Of a DNA stretch of 64,000 nt, positions 25,680 through 34,566 are shown piece by piece. This DNA is from Thiomicrorhabdus sp. zzn3 (GTDB lineage: Bacteria > Pseudomonadota > Gammaproteobacteria > Thiomicrospirales > Thiomicrospiraceae). The notes under the pieces are model-generated. The model made no database searches. It saw only the letters and a program-made list of their open reading frames with translations, and was not told the DNA's origin. How positions within the stretch are numbered: position 1 is the first letter of the stretch; the number at the start of each line of letters is the position of its first letter. The stretch is taken from positions 496,001 to 560,000 of the forward strand of contig NZ_JARUQS010000001.1 in the NCBI RefSeq assembly GCF_029767755.1. Direction: 5' to 3'. The translations under genes and the position numbers were made by a program.

Positions 25680-28592
25680 TTATTCGGTGTAATCTTTACG
25701 CTGTCCCCAGATGTCACTGCCGAGCAGATAATCTGCGGCGCTTTCAGGGGCTTCTTCAGGATCCAACTCTTGCAGCCAAATGGTGTACAAGGTACTGCCG
25801 TCCGGAGAAGCGATGTTCTGCACCTCTTTCTCTTCGGCAACCGAGTTAACAATCGCTTCGTTGGTTGGCGAGCCGTCAATGGTGGCCGGAACGGTATCCC
25901 AGGTATCTCCATTGTCGGTGGATCGGGTTACATAGAGATCCAACTCCAGTCCAGTGGCCATCTCCGCCGTCCCGTAAGTCACAAAGACCGTGTTCGGTGC
26001 TGCTGTTTCCTGTCCTGGAATCGGCTCCGAGGTCGGAATCAAACGCGGATCCAGAGTGGTAATGATGTTATTGGAAATGTTGGATACATTAATCGGTTCT
26101 TGCCATGTGCTTCCATTGTCAAACGAACGGATGACATTGAAATTGTTGGACAGGTGACCGACCGAGGCAACACGCCATGACTGGGTGTATTCATAACCGA
26201 TAAAGATGGTGTCACCTCGGAGGAAGCCGCGTGGTGAGAAGGTATTCTCCCAGTTGTTTTCCCAGGTGGCATCGTCCAGGTTACTCGCATCCCAAGTGCC
26301 AATGACGGTTTCTTCGGCATCGGCGGTACGTGAACTCAAGTTCCAGCTGTGGGAGCTCCAGTTTTCATCGCCCATGATGGTTCGCATGTCTTCGACCGTA
26401 TTCAGGTCATCAACCGAGTAACCGCCTTTGGCCAGACGTAAATACATGTCCGATGAAGCCCCCTGGGTTTCAATGCCGGACTTGTAGAGAATGCCCCATA
26501 GGTGATTGTCGGCTGTCGCTTCAGAAGCATCGACTTGGCTGACCATGGTCAAACGACGCACGTTTTCCAATACCGGATCACGGTCCGGGTTATCCTCGGT
26601 CGCTTCTTCCGGCACACGCAGATCGTTGACAATGGTACCCGCAGAAACCGGGGTAGGTTCTGTCATCTTAAACGAGTGTACATAGGCAATCTTACCTTGA
26701 TCTTCCACCGGAATGCTGTCCAGCGTTTCCGTATTCGGCACGCCAGGCAGGCTTTCCGCTTCCCCTTTGGTCTCTTCATAACCGAGGATGACATTGTCAC
26801 CGAACAGACCAAGAATCGGTCGAGAAGCTCCAGTATCCCCATTCAGAAGCTGTTTGGCGGTACTGGTTGGGTCGTAAATGGCACGGATTGGATCCAGTTC
26901 ACTGGTGTAGCATTTACCGTCATCATTGCTTTCTGGATCGTCTAGGTAACCATTAGCGGCACAGATACTGGCACAGTAAAGCGCACTGGTTCCTGAATCA
27001 ACGTTTTCCTGCTTACAGACCGCGTTGTCGCTGATCGGTACCGGATAAGAAAGATTGTGTAATGACTGGGGTTTCACAGAAGTATCTGTCGTTTCTTCAG
27101 TGGCCGCGAAATAGTCATTCCCCATTTCGTCTTGCATAGGAATGTAGCTGTACCAGATATCGGTTCTATGGTTAGTGGACGCGCCACTCCAGCCTTCACC
27201 CGGTCCGGCACCGCCACCAGGACGCAGTCCAACCGGGTCTTCCTGCCAGGCCACCACAAACCCTTCTTCGCTGGATGCGATGGTGATCTTGTTGGAGTCG
27301 CGTCGTCCAGACGTTAACTGCATCGGAGCGTGCCAGTCAATATCGTGAGTCTCTTCATTGAAAACACCACGCGCCGTCCACACACAGCTGAAAGGCACTT
27401 CATGCGCTGGCACAACGTCTTCACCATAAGTTTCAATACCTTCATAGTTAATTGTGCCTTGCGGGCCGTTCACCAGATAGAGATCTTCCGTGCTTGGATC
27501 GGCCAATTCCGAAGGGTTGCCGCTTGGACAGTATTTATCGTTCCAGGCGACCAGGACTTTATTGCCTTCGGTTTTGATCGCCGGTTTGAATGAGTGGCCG
27601 TAGTAGTCGTGCTTGACGCCGTCACCCCAGAAGTCGACTTGAATCGAACTTTTGTCTGCCGTATTGGAAATATTGATAGGCTTCCAGCTCACTCCCTTGT
27701 CAAGCGACAAAGCGACAAAAGTGTCGGCCACATGGTCGATGTCCGGGATTTCCGAACTCCCTGTACCCATCTGGAAATCGCCGGTGACGATGTCGGTGTA
27801 ACTGACCAGCAGAGGACGTGTTAAAGCGGTTTCCTCTGAGGCCTCACCGGAAGCGTGATATTGTTCCGTGTGCAGCATCATGCTGGTGATGCTGTGACCG
27901 CCACTGCCAGCACCTGGCGTGCGGGAAATGTTTTTATGCAAGGTGATGTCGCCACCGATGGTGGTGAAGGTAAAGTGCTCAACCGCTTCCTCTTCGGTGA
28001 CCACGCCATCTTCATCGCCCTCTGCGGTAGGTGGTGTCGCGGCGACTACATCGGTGAGCGTCGGGATTAAAGTGGCGTCAATAAAGGTGCGGGCCTCTTC
28101 AACCGTCATTTCCGAAAAGTCGATGCCATCGAGCAGTCCACGTTCTTGCAGTACGCGCTCCAGTTCGGCAATCGCGCTGTTGGAGATATTGATGCCATTG
28201 CCGGCGTCGTTGTCTTCATCCAAAGACTGCAATAAGATGAGAATGGCGACCACGCGCGGGTCGTTGACATCAGCACCTTCAAAGAAATCCAACGGAGAAA
28301 CATTGAAGGTGCTGCCTTTGAGGGTGCCCAGGGTAACCTTGCTACCGAGTGAGAAGGTGACCATGCCGTTTTCTTTAAAGCGGTACTTTCCACCATCGGA
28401 TGTCGTGCCGCTGACATCACCGCTGTAGGTCAAACCATTGACGGGTGAGTCGACAAAGGTACCGGTTTTAATGGTCGTGTCCGAGGTGGTGTCACCCGAT
28501 GAAGAGCTGCTGTTACAGCCGCTCAGTGTGATTGAAGACCCCATGAGCACAGCCAGTGCTGCGACTAGGGGACGAGGGGAAACAGGTTTCAT
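25680..28592 (-). CDS. Large surface lipoprotein, choice-of-anchor O type
   Basis: About 970 residues from ATG 28592, chosen because GGAGG lies just upstream and the signal fits (lipobox TLSGC). An in-frame start 48 nt further upstream would hide the signal. After a Ser-rich linker comes a domain with GTFVDSPVNGLTYSGDV, then a long region with repeated motifs such as SLDKGVSWKPINIS, FDNGSTWQEPINVS and STDNGDTWDTVPAT. These are Asp-box-like (S.D.G..W) motifs of sialidase-type beta-propellers. It is probably exposed outside the cell. The ligand is unknown. It is transcribed alone. Confidence 0.85.
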   Translation of the reverse strand: MKPVSPRPLVAALAVLMGSSITLSGCNSSSSSGDTTSDTTIKTGTFVDSPVNGLTYSGDVSGTTSDGGKYRFKENGMVTFSLGSKVTLGTLKGSTFNVSPLDFFEGADVNDPRVVAILILLQSLDEDNDAGNGINISNSAIAELERVLQERGLLDGIDFSEMTVEEARTFIDATLIPTLTDVVAATPPTAEGDEDGVVTEEEAVEHFTFTTIGGDITLHKNISRTPGAGSGGHSITSMMLHTEQYHASGEASEETALTRPLLVSYTDIVTGDFQMGTGSSEIPDIDHVADTFVALSLDKGVSWKPINISNTADKSSIQVDFWGDGVKHDYYGHSFKPAIKTEGNKVLVAWNDKYCPSGNPSELADPSTEDLYLVNGPQGTINYEGIETYGEDVVPAHEVPFSCVWTARGVFNEETHDIDWHAPMQLTSGRRDSNKITIASSEEGFVVAWQEDPVGLRPGGGAGPGEGWSGASTNHRTDIWYSYIPMQDEMGNDYFAATEETTDTSVKPQSLHNLSYPVPISDNAVCKQENVDSGTSALYCASICAANGYLDDPESNDDGKCYTSELDPIRAIYDPTSTAKQLLNGDTGASRPILGLFGDNVILGYEETKGEAESLPGVPNTETLDSIPVEDQGKIAYVHSFKMTEPTPVSAGTIVNDLRVPEEATEDNPDRDPVLENVRRLTMVSQVDASEATADNHLWGILYKSGIETQGASSDMYLRLAKGGYSVDDLNTVEDMRTIMGDENWSSHSWNLSSRTADAEETVIGTWDASNLDDATWENNWENTFSPRGFLRGDTIFIGYEYTQSWRVASVGHLSNNFNVIRSFDNGSTWQEPINVSNISNNIITTLDPRLIPTSEPIPGQETAAPNTVFVTYGTAEMATGLELDLYVTRSTDNGDTWDTVPATIDGSPTNEAIVNSVAEEKEVQNIASPDGSTLYTIWLQELDPEEAPESAADYLLGSDIWGQRKDYTE

Positions 28593-28705
28593 GTGATCCT
28601 CCAGGTGTTTTTTTATAAAGTTTATGTACGCATAGTTCACTATACACCTAACGATTACGTATTTAATCCCCCGTTCGGGTGAATCTGCTACTTTTTAGAT
28701 TAAAT

Positions 28706-28719
28706 GTGATTTAAATCAA
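28706..28719. promoter_or_regulatory. Candidate Crp/Fnr-family site
   Basis: GTGATTTAAATCAA, one mismatch from the FNR consensus TTGAT-N4-ATCAA, with a perfect 12-bp palindrome TGATTTAAATCA. It lies in the 164-bp divergent region between the large lipoprotein gene and the nitrilase-family gene and could act on either. Confidence 0.4.
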
Positions 28720-28756
28720 TTTGCTATGAAGTTGGCATAAAGGAAACCGTTTGGAT

Positions 28757-29536
28757 ATGAAATTAGCCGTTTTACAGATGGACAGTGTTTGGCAAGATTC
28801 GCGAGCCAATATGCAGCAGCTGGCTGAACAGCTTGCAAAGCTTTCCGATGAAGATATTGATGTGCTGGTCTTGCCGGAGCTGTTTCACAGCGGTTTTTCC
28901 ATGGATATCGAGAACGTTGCCGAAACGAAACAGGGAGCCGTTTACCCAGGGTTGATGAATTTGGCGCGTCAGCATCAGTGCTATTTGATCGCCGGTTTTG
29001 CGGAGCGTATAGATGGGATGACGAGGGAGGCCCCTGTTTTGGCCCGTAACTGTGCCTTGGTATTCGATCGAAATGGGAATGAACAGGCTTGTTATCTTAA
29101 AAACCATCCGTTTTCATTGTCTGGCGAACAACACTTCTATCAGGCCGGCAGCCAAACCGTTTTATTTGAAATTGACGGCGTGCCGTGCAGTGTTTTCATC
29201 TGTTATGATCTGCGTTTTCCCGAACTGTTCCGCAAGGTGATGCCGCAAACGGAAATGGTGTTTGTCATTGCCAACTGGCCGAGTAGCCGCCAGCGCCACT
29301 GGGAAATCCTATTGCAGGCGCGGGCCATTGAAAACCAGTGTTTTGTGGTTGGAGTCAATCGCACCGGAACGGACGCGAACGGTTTGCATTATGCGGGCGG
29401 CTCCATGGTGGTGGATCCGCTCGGTGACGTGCTGGCGCATTGGCCGGAAGTCGAGCAATACGGCTTGTTCACAGTGGATACAGAAAAAGTCAAACAGGTG
29501 CGTCAACAATTCCCGTTTTTACAGGACAGAAAGTGA
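28757..29536 (+). CDS. Carbon-nitrogen hydrolase, omega-amidase (YafV/NIT2-like)
   Basis: 259 residues from ATG 28757 (MKLAVLQMDSVW). A TTG two codons upstream is the alternative. The nitrilase triad is visible: Glu in VLPELFHSGFS, Lys in YLKNHPFS and Cys in FICYDLRFPELF. The YafV group hydrolyses omega-amides such as alpha-ketoglutaramate in methionine-salvage and glutamine-transaminase repair; the exact substrate is inferred from similarity. It stands alone and ends at a perfect palindromic terminator. Confidence 0.9.
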   Translation: MKLAVLQMDSVWQDSRANMQQLAEQLAKLSDEDIDVLVLPELFHSGFSMDIENVAETKQGAVYPGLMNLARQHQCYLIAGFAERIDGMTREAPVLARNCALVFDRNGNEQACYLKNHPFSLSGEQHFYQAGSQTVLFEIDGVPCSVFICYDLRFPELFRKVMPQTEMVFVIANWPSSRQRHWEILLQARAIENQCFVVGVNRTGTDANGLHYAGGSMVVDPLGDVLAHWPEVEQYGLFTVDTEKVKQVRQQFPFLQDRK

Positions 29537-29560
29537 ATCTTGTTTCATTTTGTTGCTGGT

Positions 29561-29586
29561 AAACGGAACAGGCCTGTTCCGTTTTT
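29561..29586. terminator. 24-bp perfect palindrome, probable terminator, with a perfect dispersed-palindrome core
   Basis: Positions 29561-29584 are a perfect palindrome with AAACG/CGTTT outer arms and GAACAGGCCTGTTC (29566-29579) as the centre, then T's on the plus strand. It lies between the convergent amidase and cation-ATPase genes. Confidence 0.7.
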
Positions 29587-29607
29587 AGAGGCCTAAATGC
29601 AAAACAG

Positions 29608-32319
29608 TTATAGCCATTTGAGCTTAAACATTTCTTTAATGGCGGAGAGTACAAAAGTCGGCAGGGCGGCGATAAACAGAATCATGGCCAGATGAATCGG
29701 TTCTAGCGGAGCGGTGCCTAAGGCCAGGTTGCCGAGCGGCAGATAGACCATTAGCAGCGACAAGCTGGCGGCGATGAGCACGGCACCAACCACCCAGAGA
29801 TTGCCGAACGGATTGCGTCGATAGAGGCTGCTGAAGGTGCGGCTGTCGAAAATCAGCACCAACTGGCCGAAAATCAACGTCATAAAAGCCAGGGTTTGCG
29901 CATAGGCCTGGCTGTAACCGTGATTCATCGCATATTGGAACATGAGGTAGGTGACCGCTCCCATCACCAGACCGCGAATCAGGATTTTTTGGCTTATGCC
30001 GCCGGAGAAAAAATGCTCTTCACGATTTCTCGGCGGACGTTGCATGACGTCATGCTCTTCGCCGTCCATTCCCAATGCCAAAGAGGGCAGACCGTCGCTG
30101 ACCAGGTTGATCCACAGGATCATCATGGGGGCTAAAGTCAGTAACGGGTCTTCAATCAGCAAAATAAAGGCAAACAGAATCGCGGAGACTTCGCTGACGT
30201 TGGTGGTCAAGTCTTGACGGATAAACTTGCGGATATTGTCGTAAATACGCCGTCCTTCACGCACCGAATGGACTATGGTGGCGAAGTTATCGTCCAACAG
30301 GATCAGGTCGGCGGATTCCTTGGCGACATCGGTGCCGGTGATGCCCATGGCCACGCCCATGTCTGCGGTTCGCAAGGCCGGGGCGTCGTTGACGCCGTCG
30401 CCGGTCATGGCTACAACCTCGCCATTGGCTTGCAACGCTTGGACAATACGCAGTTTGTGCTCGGGGGTGACGCGGGCAAATACATGAATATGGTGTACTT
30501 TTTGTCTTAATTCTTCATCGGAGAGGGTATTCAGATCATGGCCGGTGAGAATGACCTCGGATTGCGTTTGCGAATCCAGTGTTTCATCGACAATGTTCAT
30601 CTGCTTAGCAATCGCCAGAGCAGTGGCGGCGTGGTCTCCGGTGATCATGATCACGCGAATCCCGGCTGAGTGGCACTCGGCAATCGCTTGTGTCGCTTCG
30701 GGACGCGGTGGGTCCATAATGCCGTGAATGCCGATAAAAATCAGGTTATTCTCCAATTCGTCATGCGGCTGATGAATCTCGTCCGGCTGCAGTTTGCGAT
30801 AGGCGATCGCCAGGGTGCGTAGGGCTTGATGGGCAAACTGTTCCACCACATCAGCGATAATTTGGTTGTCACTGGGGAGATCGCCCAGATGATTTTGCAG
30901 CTGCAAAGCTTCGGAATGATGCATGACCACATCCGGCGCGCCTTTGCAAAACAGCCAGTGATCGCCTTTGCGATCACGCATAATCACGCTCATCATTTTG
31001 CGTTTGGAGTCAAACGGAAAGCGTTTGATCAGTTTTAAATCCTCATTCGGATTGTCCAGCGACAAGCCGGATTTTTCCGCGAGTGAAAGCAGGGCGCCAT
31101 CGGTGGGCAAGCCATGCAGAGCGGTGCGATCTGTGTGGTGAATCAATTGGGCATCGTTACACAAAGCGGAAATAGTAAAAAAGTGATCCAGATGCAGGCC
31201 GCTTTGCGCGGTCACCGGCTGGCCCTCGGCGTCGCGGATCTGGCCGTGCGCTTCATAGCCGGAACCTTCCGCATGGTAGTACTCGCCCGCTACCCAGAAC
31301 TGAGTCACCTGCATTTTGTTTTGCGTCAGGGTGCCGGTTTTATCGGTACAGATCACCGAAGTGGATCCTAAGGTTTCCACCGAAGCGAGTTGTCTGACCA
31401 GGCCCTGGTTGTGCATCATCTGTTTGGCGCCAAGAGTGAGCACGATGGTGAGGATCGTCATCATTCCCTCGGGAATGGCGGCCACCGCCAAAGAGATGCC
31501 GGTGGCGACGATGTCCTCTGTATTCATGCCGCCGAGCAGGCCGGTGGCCATGACAATGGTGACCACCACGAGTGCAGCGGCAATCAGCACTTTGGAGAGC
31601 TTATGTACCCGTTGTTGCAGGGGGGTCAGCTGGGTGTCGGCCGTTTGCATCAGGTGGGCGATTTTTCCCACTTCGGTGTGCATGCCGGTGTCGCAAACAA
31701 TCGCCAACGCATGACCATGCACCACATGTGTGCTCATAAACGCCATGTTGCGCTGGTCGCACAATGCGGTGCTCTCCTCTGTGATCGCATCGCAATGTTT
31801 ATGCACCGGTTCCGATTCGCCAGTCAAGGCGGATTCATCCACTTGCAGTTGATGGCTCTCAAACAGGCGTACATCGGCCGGCACGGTGGCGCCGTGGGCC
31901 AGTTTGACAATATCCCCCGGTACCAGTTCCGCTGCCGCGAGGGTTTGCCATTGGTGATCACGCATGACCGTTGTTTGCGGTGCCGCCATCTTGCGCAGGG
32001 CGTCAATCGATTTTTGTGCCCGATATTCCTGCACAAAACTGATGGTGGCGTTGATCAAGATGATCACGCCGATGGCAATGGCATCGCTGATATGCTGACT
32101 GTACAGGGAAAGCAGCACGCCGATGGAAAGAATCACCAGCAACGGGTTTTTGAGCTGATTAAGCAGAATTTTGAAGGGGGAGGCCTGTTGCGTTTGCACC
32201 AGCTTGTTGGCACCGAAATGCGTCTGCTTCTCAGCGGCTTGGGCGCTGGACAGGCCGGTTTGCATATCGGTTTTCAAACGTTCGGCAATGCGCTCAACGC
32301 TTTGCTGGAACCATTTCAT
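29608..32319 (-). CDS. Cation-transporting P-type ATPase, P2 (calcium-pump-like)
   Basis: 903 residues. N-terminal cation-ATPase domain (VERIAERLKTDMQTGLS), actuator loop with DESALTGESEPV, PEG motif in AAIPEGM, phosphorylation site ICTDKTGTLT, nucleotide-binding domain (KGAPDVV), hinge GDGVNDAPAL and a C-terminal membrane block. Ten membrane segments are expected. This layout is the P2A/P2B calcium or Na/K-like group rather than P1B heavy-metal pumps: there is no CPC and no HMA domain. It expels Ca2+ or Mn2+ from the cytosol; the ion is not certain. A second gene in the window for cation efflux. Confidence 0.93.
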   Translation of the reverse strand: MKWFQQSVERIAERLKTDMQTGLSSAQAAEKQTHFGANKLVQTQQASPFKILLNQLKNPLLVILSIGVLLSLYSQHISDAIAIGVIILINATISFVQEYRAQKSIDALRKMAAPQTTVMRDHQWQTLAAAELVPGDIVKLAHGATVPADVRLFESHQLQVDESALTGESEPVHKHCDAITEESTALCDQRNMAFMSTHVVHGHALAIVCDTGMHTEVGKIAHLMQTADTQLTPLQQRVHKLSKVLIAAALVVVTIVMATGLLGGMNTEDIVATGISLAVAAIPEGMMTILTIVLTLGAKQMMHNQGLVRQLASVETLGSTSVICTDKTGTLTQNKMQVTQFWVAGEYYHAEGSGYEAHGQIRDAEGQPVTAQSGLHLDHFFTISALCNDAQLIHHTDRTALHGLPTDGALLSLAEKSGLSLDNPNEDLKLIKRFPFDSKRKMMSVIMRDRKGDHWLFCKGAPDVVMHHSEALQLQNHLGDLPSDNQIIADVVEQFAHQALRTLAIAYRKLQPDEIHQPHDELENNLIFIGIHGIMDPPRPEATQAIAECHSAGIRVIMITGDHAATALAIAKQMNIVDETLDSQTQSEVILTGHDLNTLSDEELRQKVHHIHVFARVTPEHKLRIVQALQANGEVVAMTGDGVNDAPALRTADMGVAMGITGTDVAKESADLILLDDNFATIVHSVREGRRIYDNIRKFIRQDLTTNVSEVSAILFAFILLIEDPLLTLAPMMILWINLVSDGLPSLALGMDGEEHDVMQRPPRNREEHFFSGGISQKILIRGLVMGAVTYLMFQYAMNHGYSQAYAQTLAFMTLIFGQLVLIFDSRTFSSLYRRNPFGNLWVVGAVLIAASLSLLMVYLPLGNLALGTAPLEPIHLAMILFIAALPTFVLSAIKEMFKLKWL

Positions 32320-32459
32320 AGTCGCCTCGCTCGGAAAATAAGGGGTGAGCCATTGACAAATAAGCCTTTTGAAATCCAGGCTGTATGGACACTATAAACC
32401 AACCGGAAACGGAAGATAAAGATGCAAACTTAAGATTGTATGAAAATCGATTAACGGTG

Positions 32460-33014
32460 TTATCTGAAAAGATAGGGGAACAGTGCGCGCAGTTGGGTGT
32501 CGGCTAAACCGCAGACGGTTTCGATATTGCGCTCCGGAATCTGTTCGGGGTTGGGATAGTGTTGCAGCACCTGTTCCAGGCTGGCTTCGCGGATCAGGTG
32601 TAGAATGGGGTAGGGGGCCCGATTGGTGAGGTTTTCACAGTCATCGGGTTGGGTACCGGCAAACTGGTAATGGGGGTGAAAGCTGGCGAGCTGAAAATGA
32701 CCGCTCCAGCCCTGAGTTTCCAGCAGGCCTTCCGCCAAATCCAGAAAATCGTTGTAGTCGTAAAAGTCGCCGAGCATATACGGTAGCGCGATCAAGGTGG
32801 TCTCGATCTCCTTGGGAGCATGATCGGCGAGCCACGTCAACTCGGTTTGCAGCTGTTCGAGCAGACAGGTTTCGTCTTCACAGTCGCTGACGACGATACG
32901 CACCTGATTGTCCAGATAGGGTTTGGAAGCAAACGGGCACAGGTTAAGACCGATCACCACCTGTTCCAGCCAGTTTCGGCAGGCCTGTTCAATTTGAGAT
33001 GCGGAATCGGTCAT
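32460..33014 (-). CDS. DUF1415 family protein
   Basis: 184 residues, cytosolic, starting MTDSASQIEQACRNWLEQ. The signature VVIGLNLCPFASKPY and the later segment FHPHYQFAGTQPDD are typical of DUF1415, a widespread proteobacterial family with no assigned reaction. The codons for EQACR lie on a dispersed palindrome copy (32977-32990). The DUF5718 gene ends 30 nt upstream on the same strand, so they are probably cotranscribed. Confidence 0.85.
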   Translation of the reverse strand: MTDSASQIEQACRNWLEQVVIGLNLCPFASKPYLDNQVRIVVSDCEDETCLLEQLQTELTWLADHAPKEIETTLIALPYMLGDFYDYNDFLDLAEGLLETQGWSGHFQLASFHPHYQFAGTQPDDCENLTNRAPYPILHLIREASLEQVLQHYPNPEQIPERNIETVCGLADTQLRALFPYLFR

Positions 33015-33044
33015 TGTCCGTCTGCCTTTATGCGTTTGAACACC

Positions 33045-33881
33045 TTAAATGACATGCTGTTGCAATACAGAGGCGTTTTTCAAGGCAATCTCTGCGCCAT
33101 TGGCGTGTGCTTCGATGTCTTGCAGGGCGTTCTGACTGGCATCATACACATACACTGAAAGAGAATCCCCCGGCTGTAGGAAGACGCTTTCGCCAAACGC
33201 GGTATAGCTGGTGGCGCCGAGACTGATCATAAACTGCTGCGGACAGCCGGCCTGTTGAATAATCGCCGCCAGGTCTTCCAATGGACCGAAATCCGCCTGG
33301 TGGTTGAGCTGGTGCAGAATCCAATTTTTCAGCTGGGTGTAGAAATAGTTGTAAGTCAGCACCGGGCTGTCTTCGCCATAGGCATGCAGCTGTCCGTCGC
33401 GCTTGACAAACGAGGCGATGTGGAACGGATCCATCTCACCGCCGCGTTCAAACTGAGTGAGCGGCAGAAAACTGGCGGAGACCCCTTTACTGCTGGGCCC
33501 CCAGTTTTTCTTTTCGCTGATTTTCTTCGCGCCTTCTTTGCGGATCGAGCAGTCGTTGAACGCCGCAAAGGCTTTGGGCGTCAGGTCGACGACTTTCTGA
33601 TCATGGTAGGTCACATCGAACAGCACGCACACTTCCGCTTCGAGATGCAGATGGGCGTTGCGTTCCATATTTTGCGGATAACGGATGTGCGAGTGCGACA
33701 GCGGATAGGTGCCGACAAAGCGATCCGAACCGGGCACATAGTAGGGAAACAAGCCTTTGGGGGCGTTTTCGGCTTCGGTGGTGACATGGACAAAATCGGC
33801 GTTTTCACCGGCTTGCTCCAAGTGGTGGGCGAAGTTGCCGGCGATGCCGAAACACAGAGTTTGGGTTAAATCAAAATTCAT
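33045..33881 (-). CDS. DUF5718 family protein
   Basis: 278 residues. The segments MNFDLTQTLCFGIAGNFAHH, EAEVCVLFDVTYHD and GPSSKGVSASFLPL match my memory of DUF5718, which has a fumarylacetoacetate-hydrolase-like fold. The EAEVCV stretch may correspond to the metal-binding Glu pair of that fold, which is inference. It lies 28 nt downstream of the cytochrome b561 gene and 30 nt upstream of DUF1415 on the same strand; the three may form an operon. No reaction is known to me. Confidence 0.75.
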   Translation of the reverse strand: MNFDLTQTLCFGIAGNFAHHLEQAGENADFVHVTTEAENAPKGLFPYYVPGSDRFVGTYPLSHSHIRYPQNMERNAHLHLEAEVCVLFDVTYHDQKVVDLTPKAFAAFNDCSIRKEGAKKISEKKNWGPSSKGVSASFLPLTQFERGGEMDPFHIASFVKRDGQLHAYGEDSPVLTYNYFYTQLKNWILHQLNHQADFGPLEDLAAIIQQAGCPQQFMISLGATSYTAFGESVFLQPGDSLSVYVYDASQNALQDIEAHANGAEIALKNASVLQQHVI

Positions 33882-33909
33882 CGTATTGCTAATGTAATAT
33901 TTTGTGTTG

Positions 33910-34452
33910 TTATTTTTTGCCGAGCATGCGCTTCAGCGTGTTGTCTTTATAGATAAAGTGGTGTTTCAGCGCGCCGGCGACATGCAGCAGAATGACCACA
34001 ATCATCAGCGGCCCGACCGTGCCGTGAATGCCTTCGGCGATCTCGTGAACGGTGTCGTTCTCACCGACCAGGGTTGGCAGCACAAATAGATCGAAGAACG
34101 CCACTTCATGACCGCCGGAGTTGGACATGATCCAACCGGAGATCGGCATAACCAGCATTGCCAGATAGAGAATGCCTTTCACGCTGTGCGCCAAAATGTG
34201 TTCGAATTTGTTATGGGAAAGCTGTTCCGGGTTCGGGCTGACTTTGAGCCATACCAGACGCAGAATCATCAGCATCAACAGGCCGATCCCCAATGACTTG
34301 TGCAGATCGTAAAGTTCAAACTTTTCCGGGCTGCGCGGCAGTTCGTGCATGTAGATGCCCAGGGCAATCAGACCGATAAACAAAAAGGCGGAAAGCCAGT
34401 GGTTAGCCCGGCTGACCACGCCGAAGGTTTGTGCGCTGTTTTTCAGTTCCAT
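33910..34452 (-). CDS. cybB: Cytochrome b561 (CybB family)
   Basis: 180 residues with four membrane segments. Haem-ligand histidines appear in SRANHWLSAFLF, ELYDLHKSLGIGLL, KFEHILAHSVKGILYL and MIVVILLHVAGALKHHF, in the places expected for bacterial b561. It moves electrons between the quinol pool and acceptors, and the E. coli homologue oxidises ubiquinol with superoxide. It is probably the first gene of a small minus-strand operon with DUF5718 and DUF1415. Confidence 0.9.
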   Translation of the reverse strand: MELKNSAQTFGVVSRANHWLSAFLFIGLIALGIYMHELPRSPEKFELYDLHKSLGIGLLMLMILRLVWLKVSPNPEQLSHNKFEHILAHSVKGILYLAMLVMPISGWIMSNSGGHEVAFFDLFVLPTLVGENDTVHEIAEGIHGTVGPLMIVVILLHVAGALKHHFIYKDNTLKRMLGKK

Positions 34453-34566
34453 TTGGGTATCCTCGTATGGTTTTTATGGAATGTGTTGGTATTTTTTTGC
34501 TCTATTTTAGGTGGCTTTGATGACAAGGTGTTTGCAATTTATGCCTTGTTGATGCTTAACAGGCAC

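Noticed and set aside
31390-32397. Long plus-strand open frame over the cation ATPase gene
   Set aside because: It is antisense to a clear P-type ATPase, His/Gln-rich, and has no ribosome-binding site or homologous motif.
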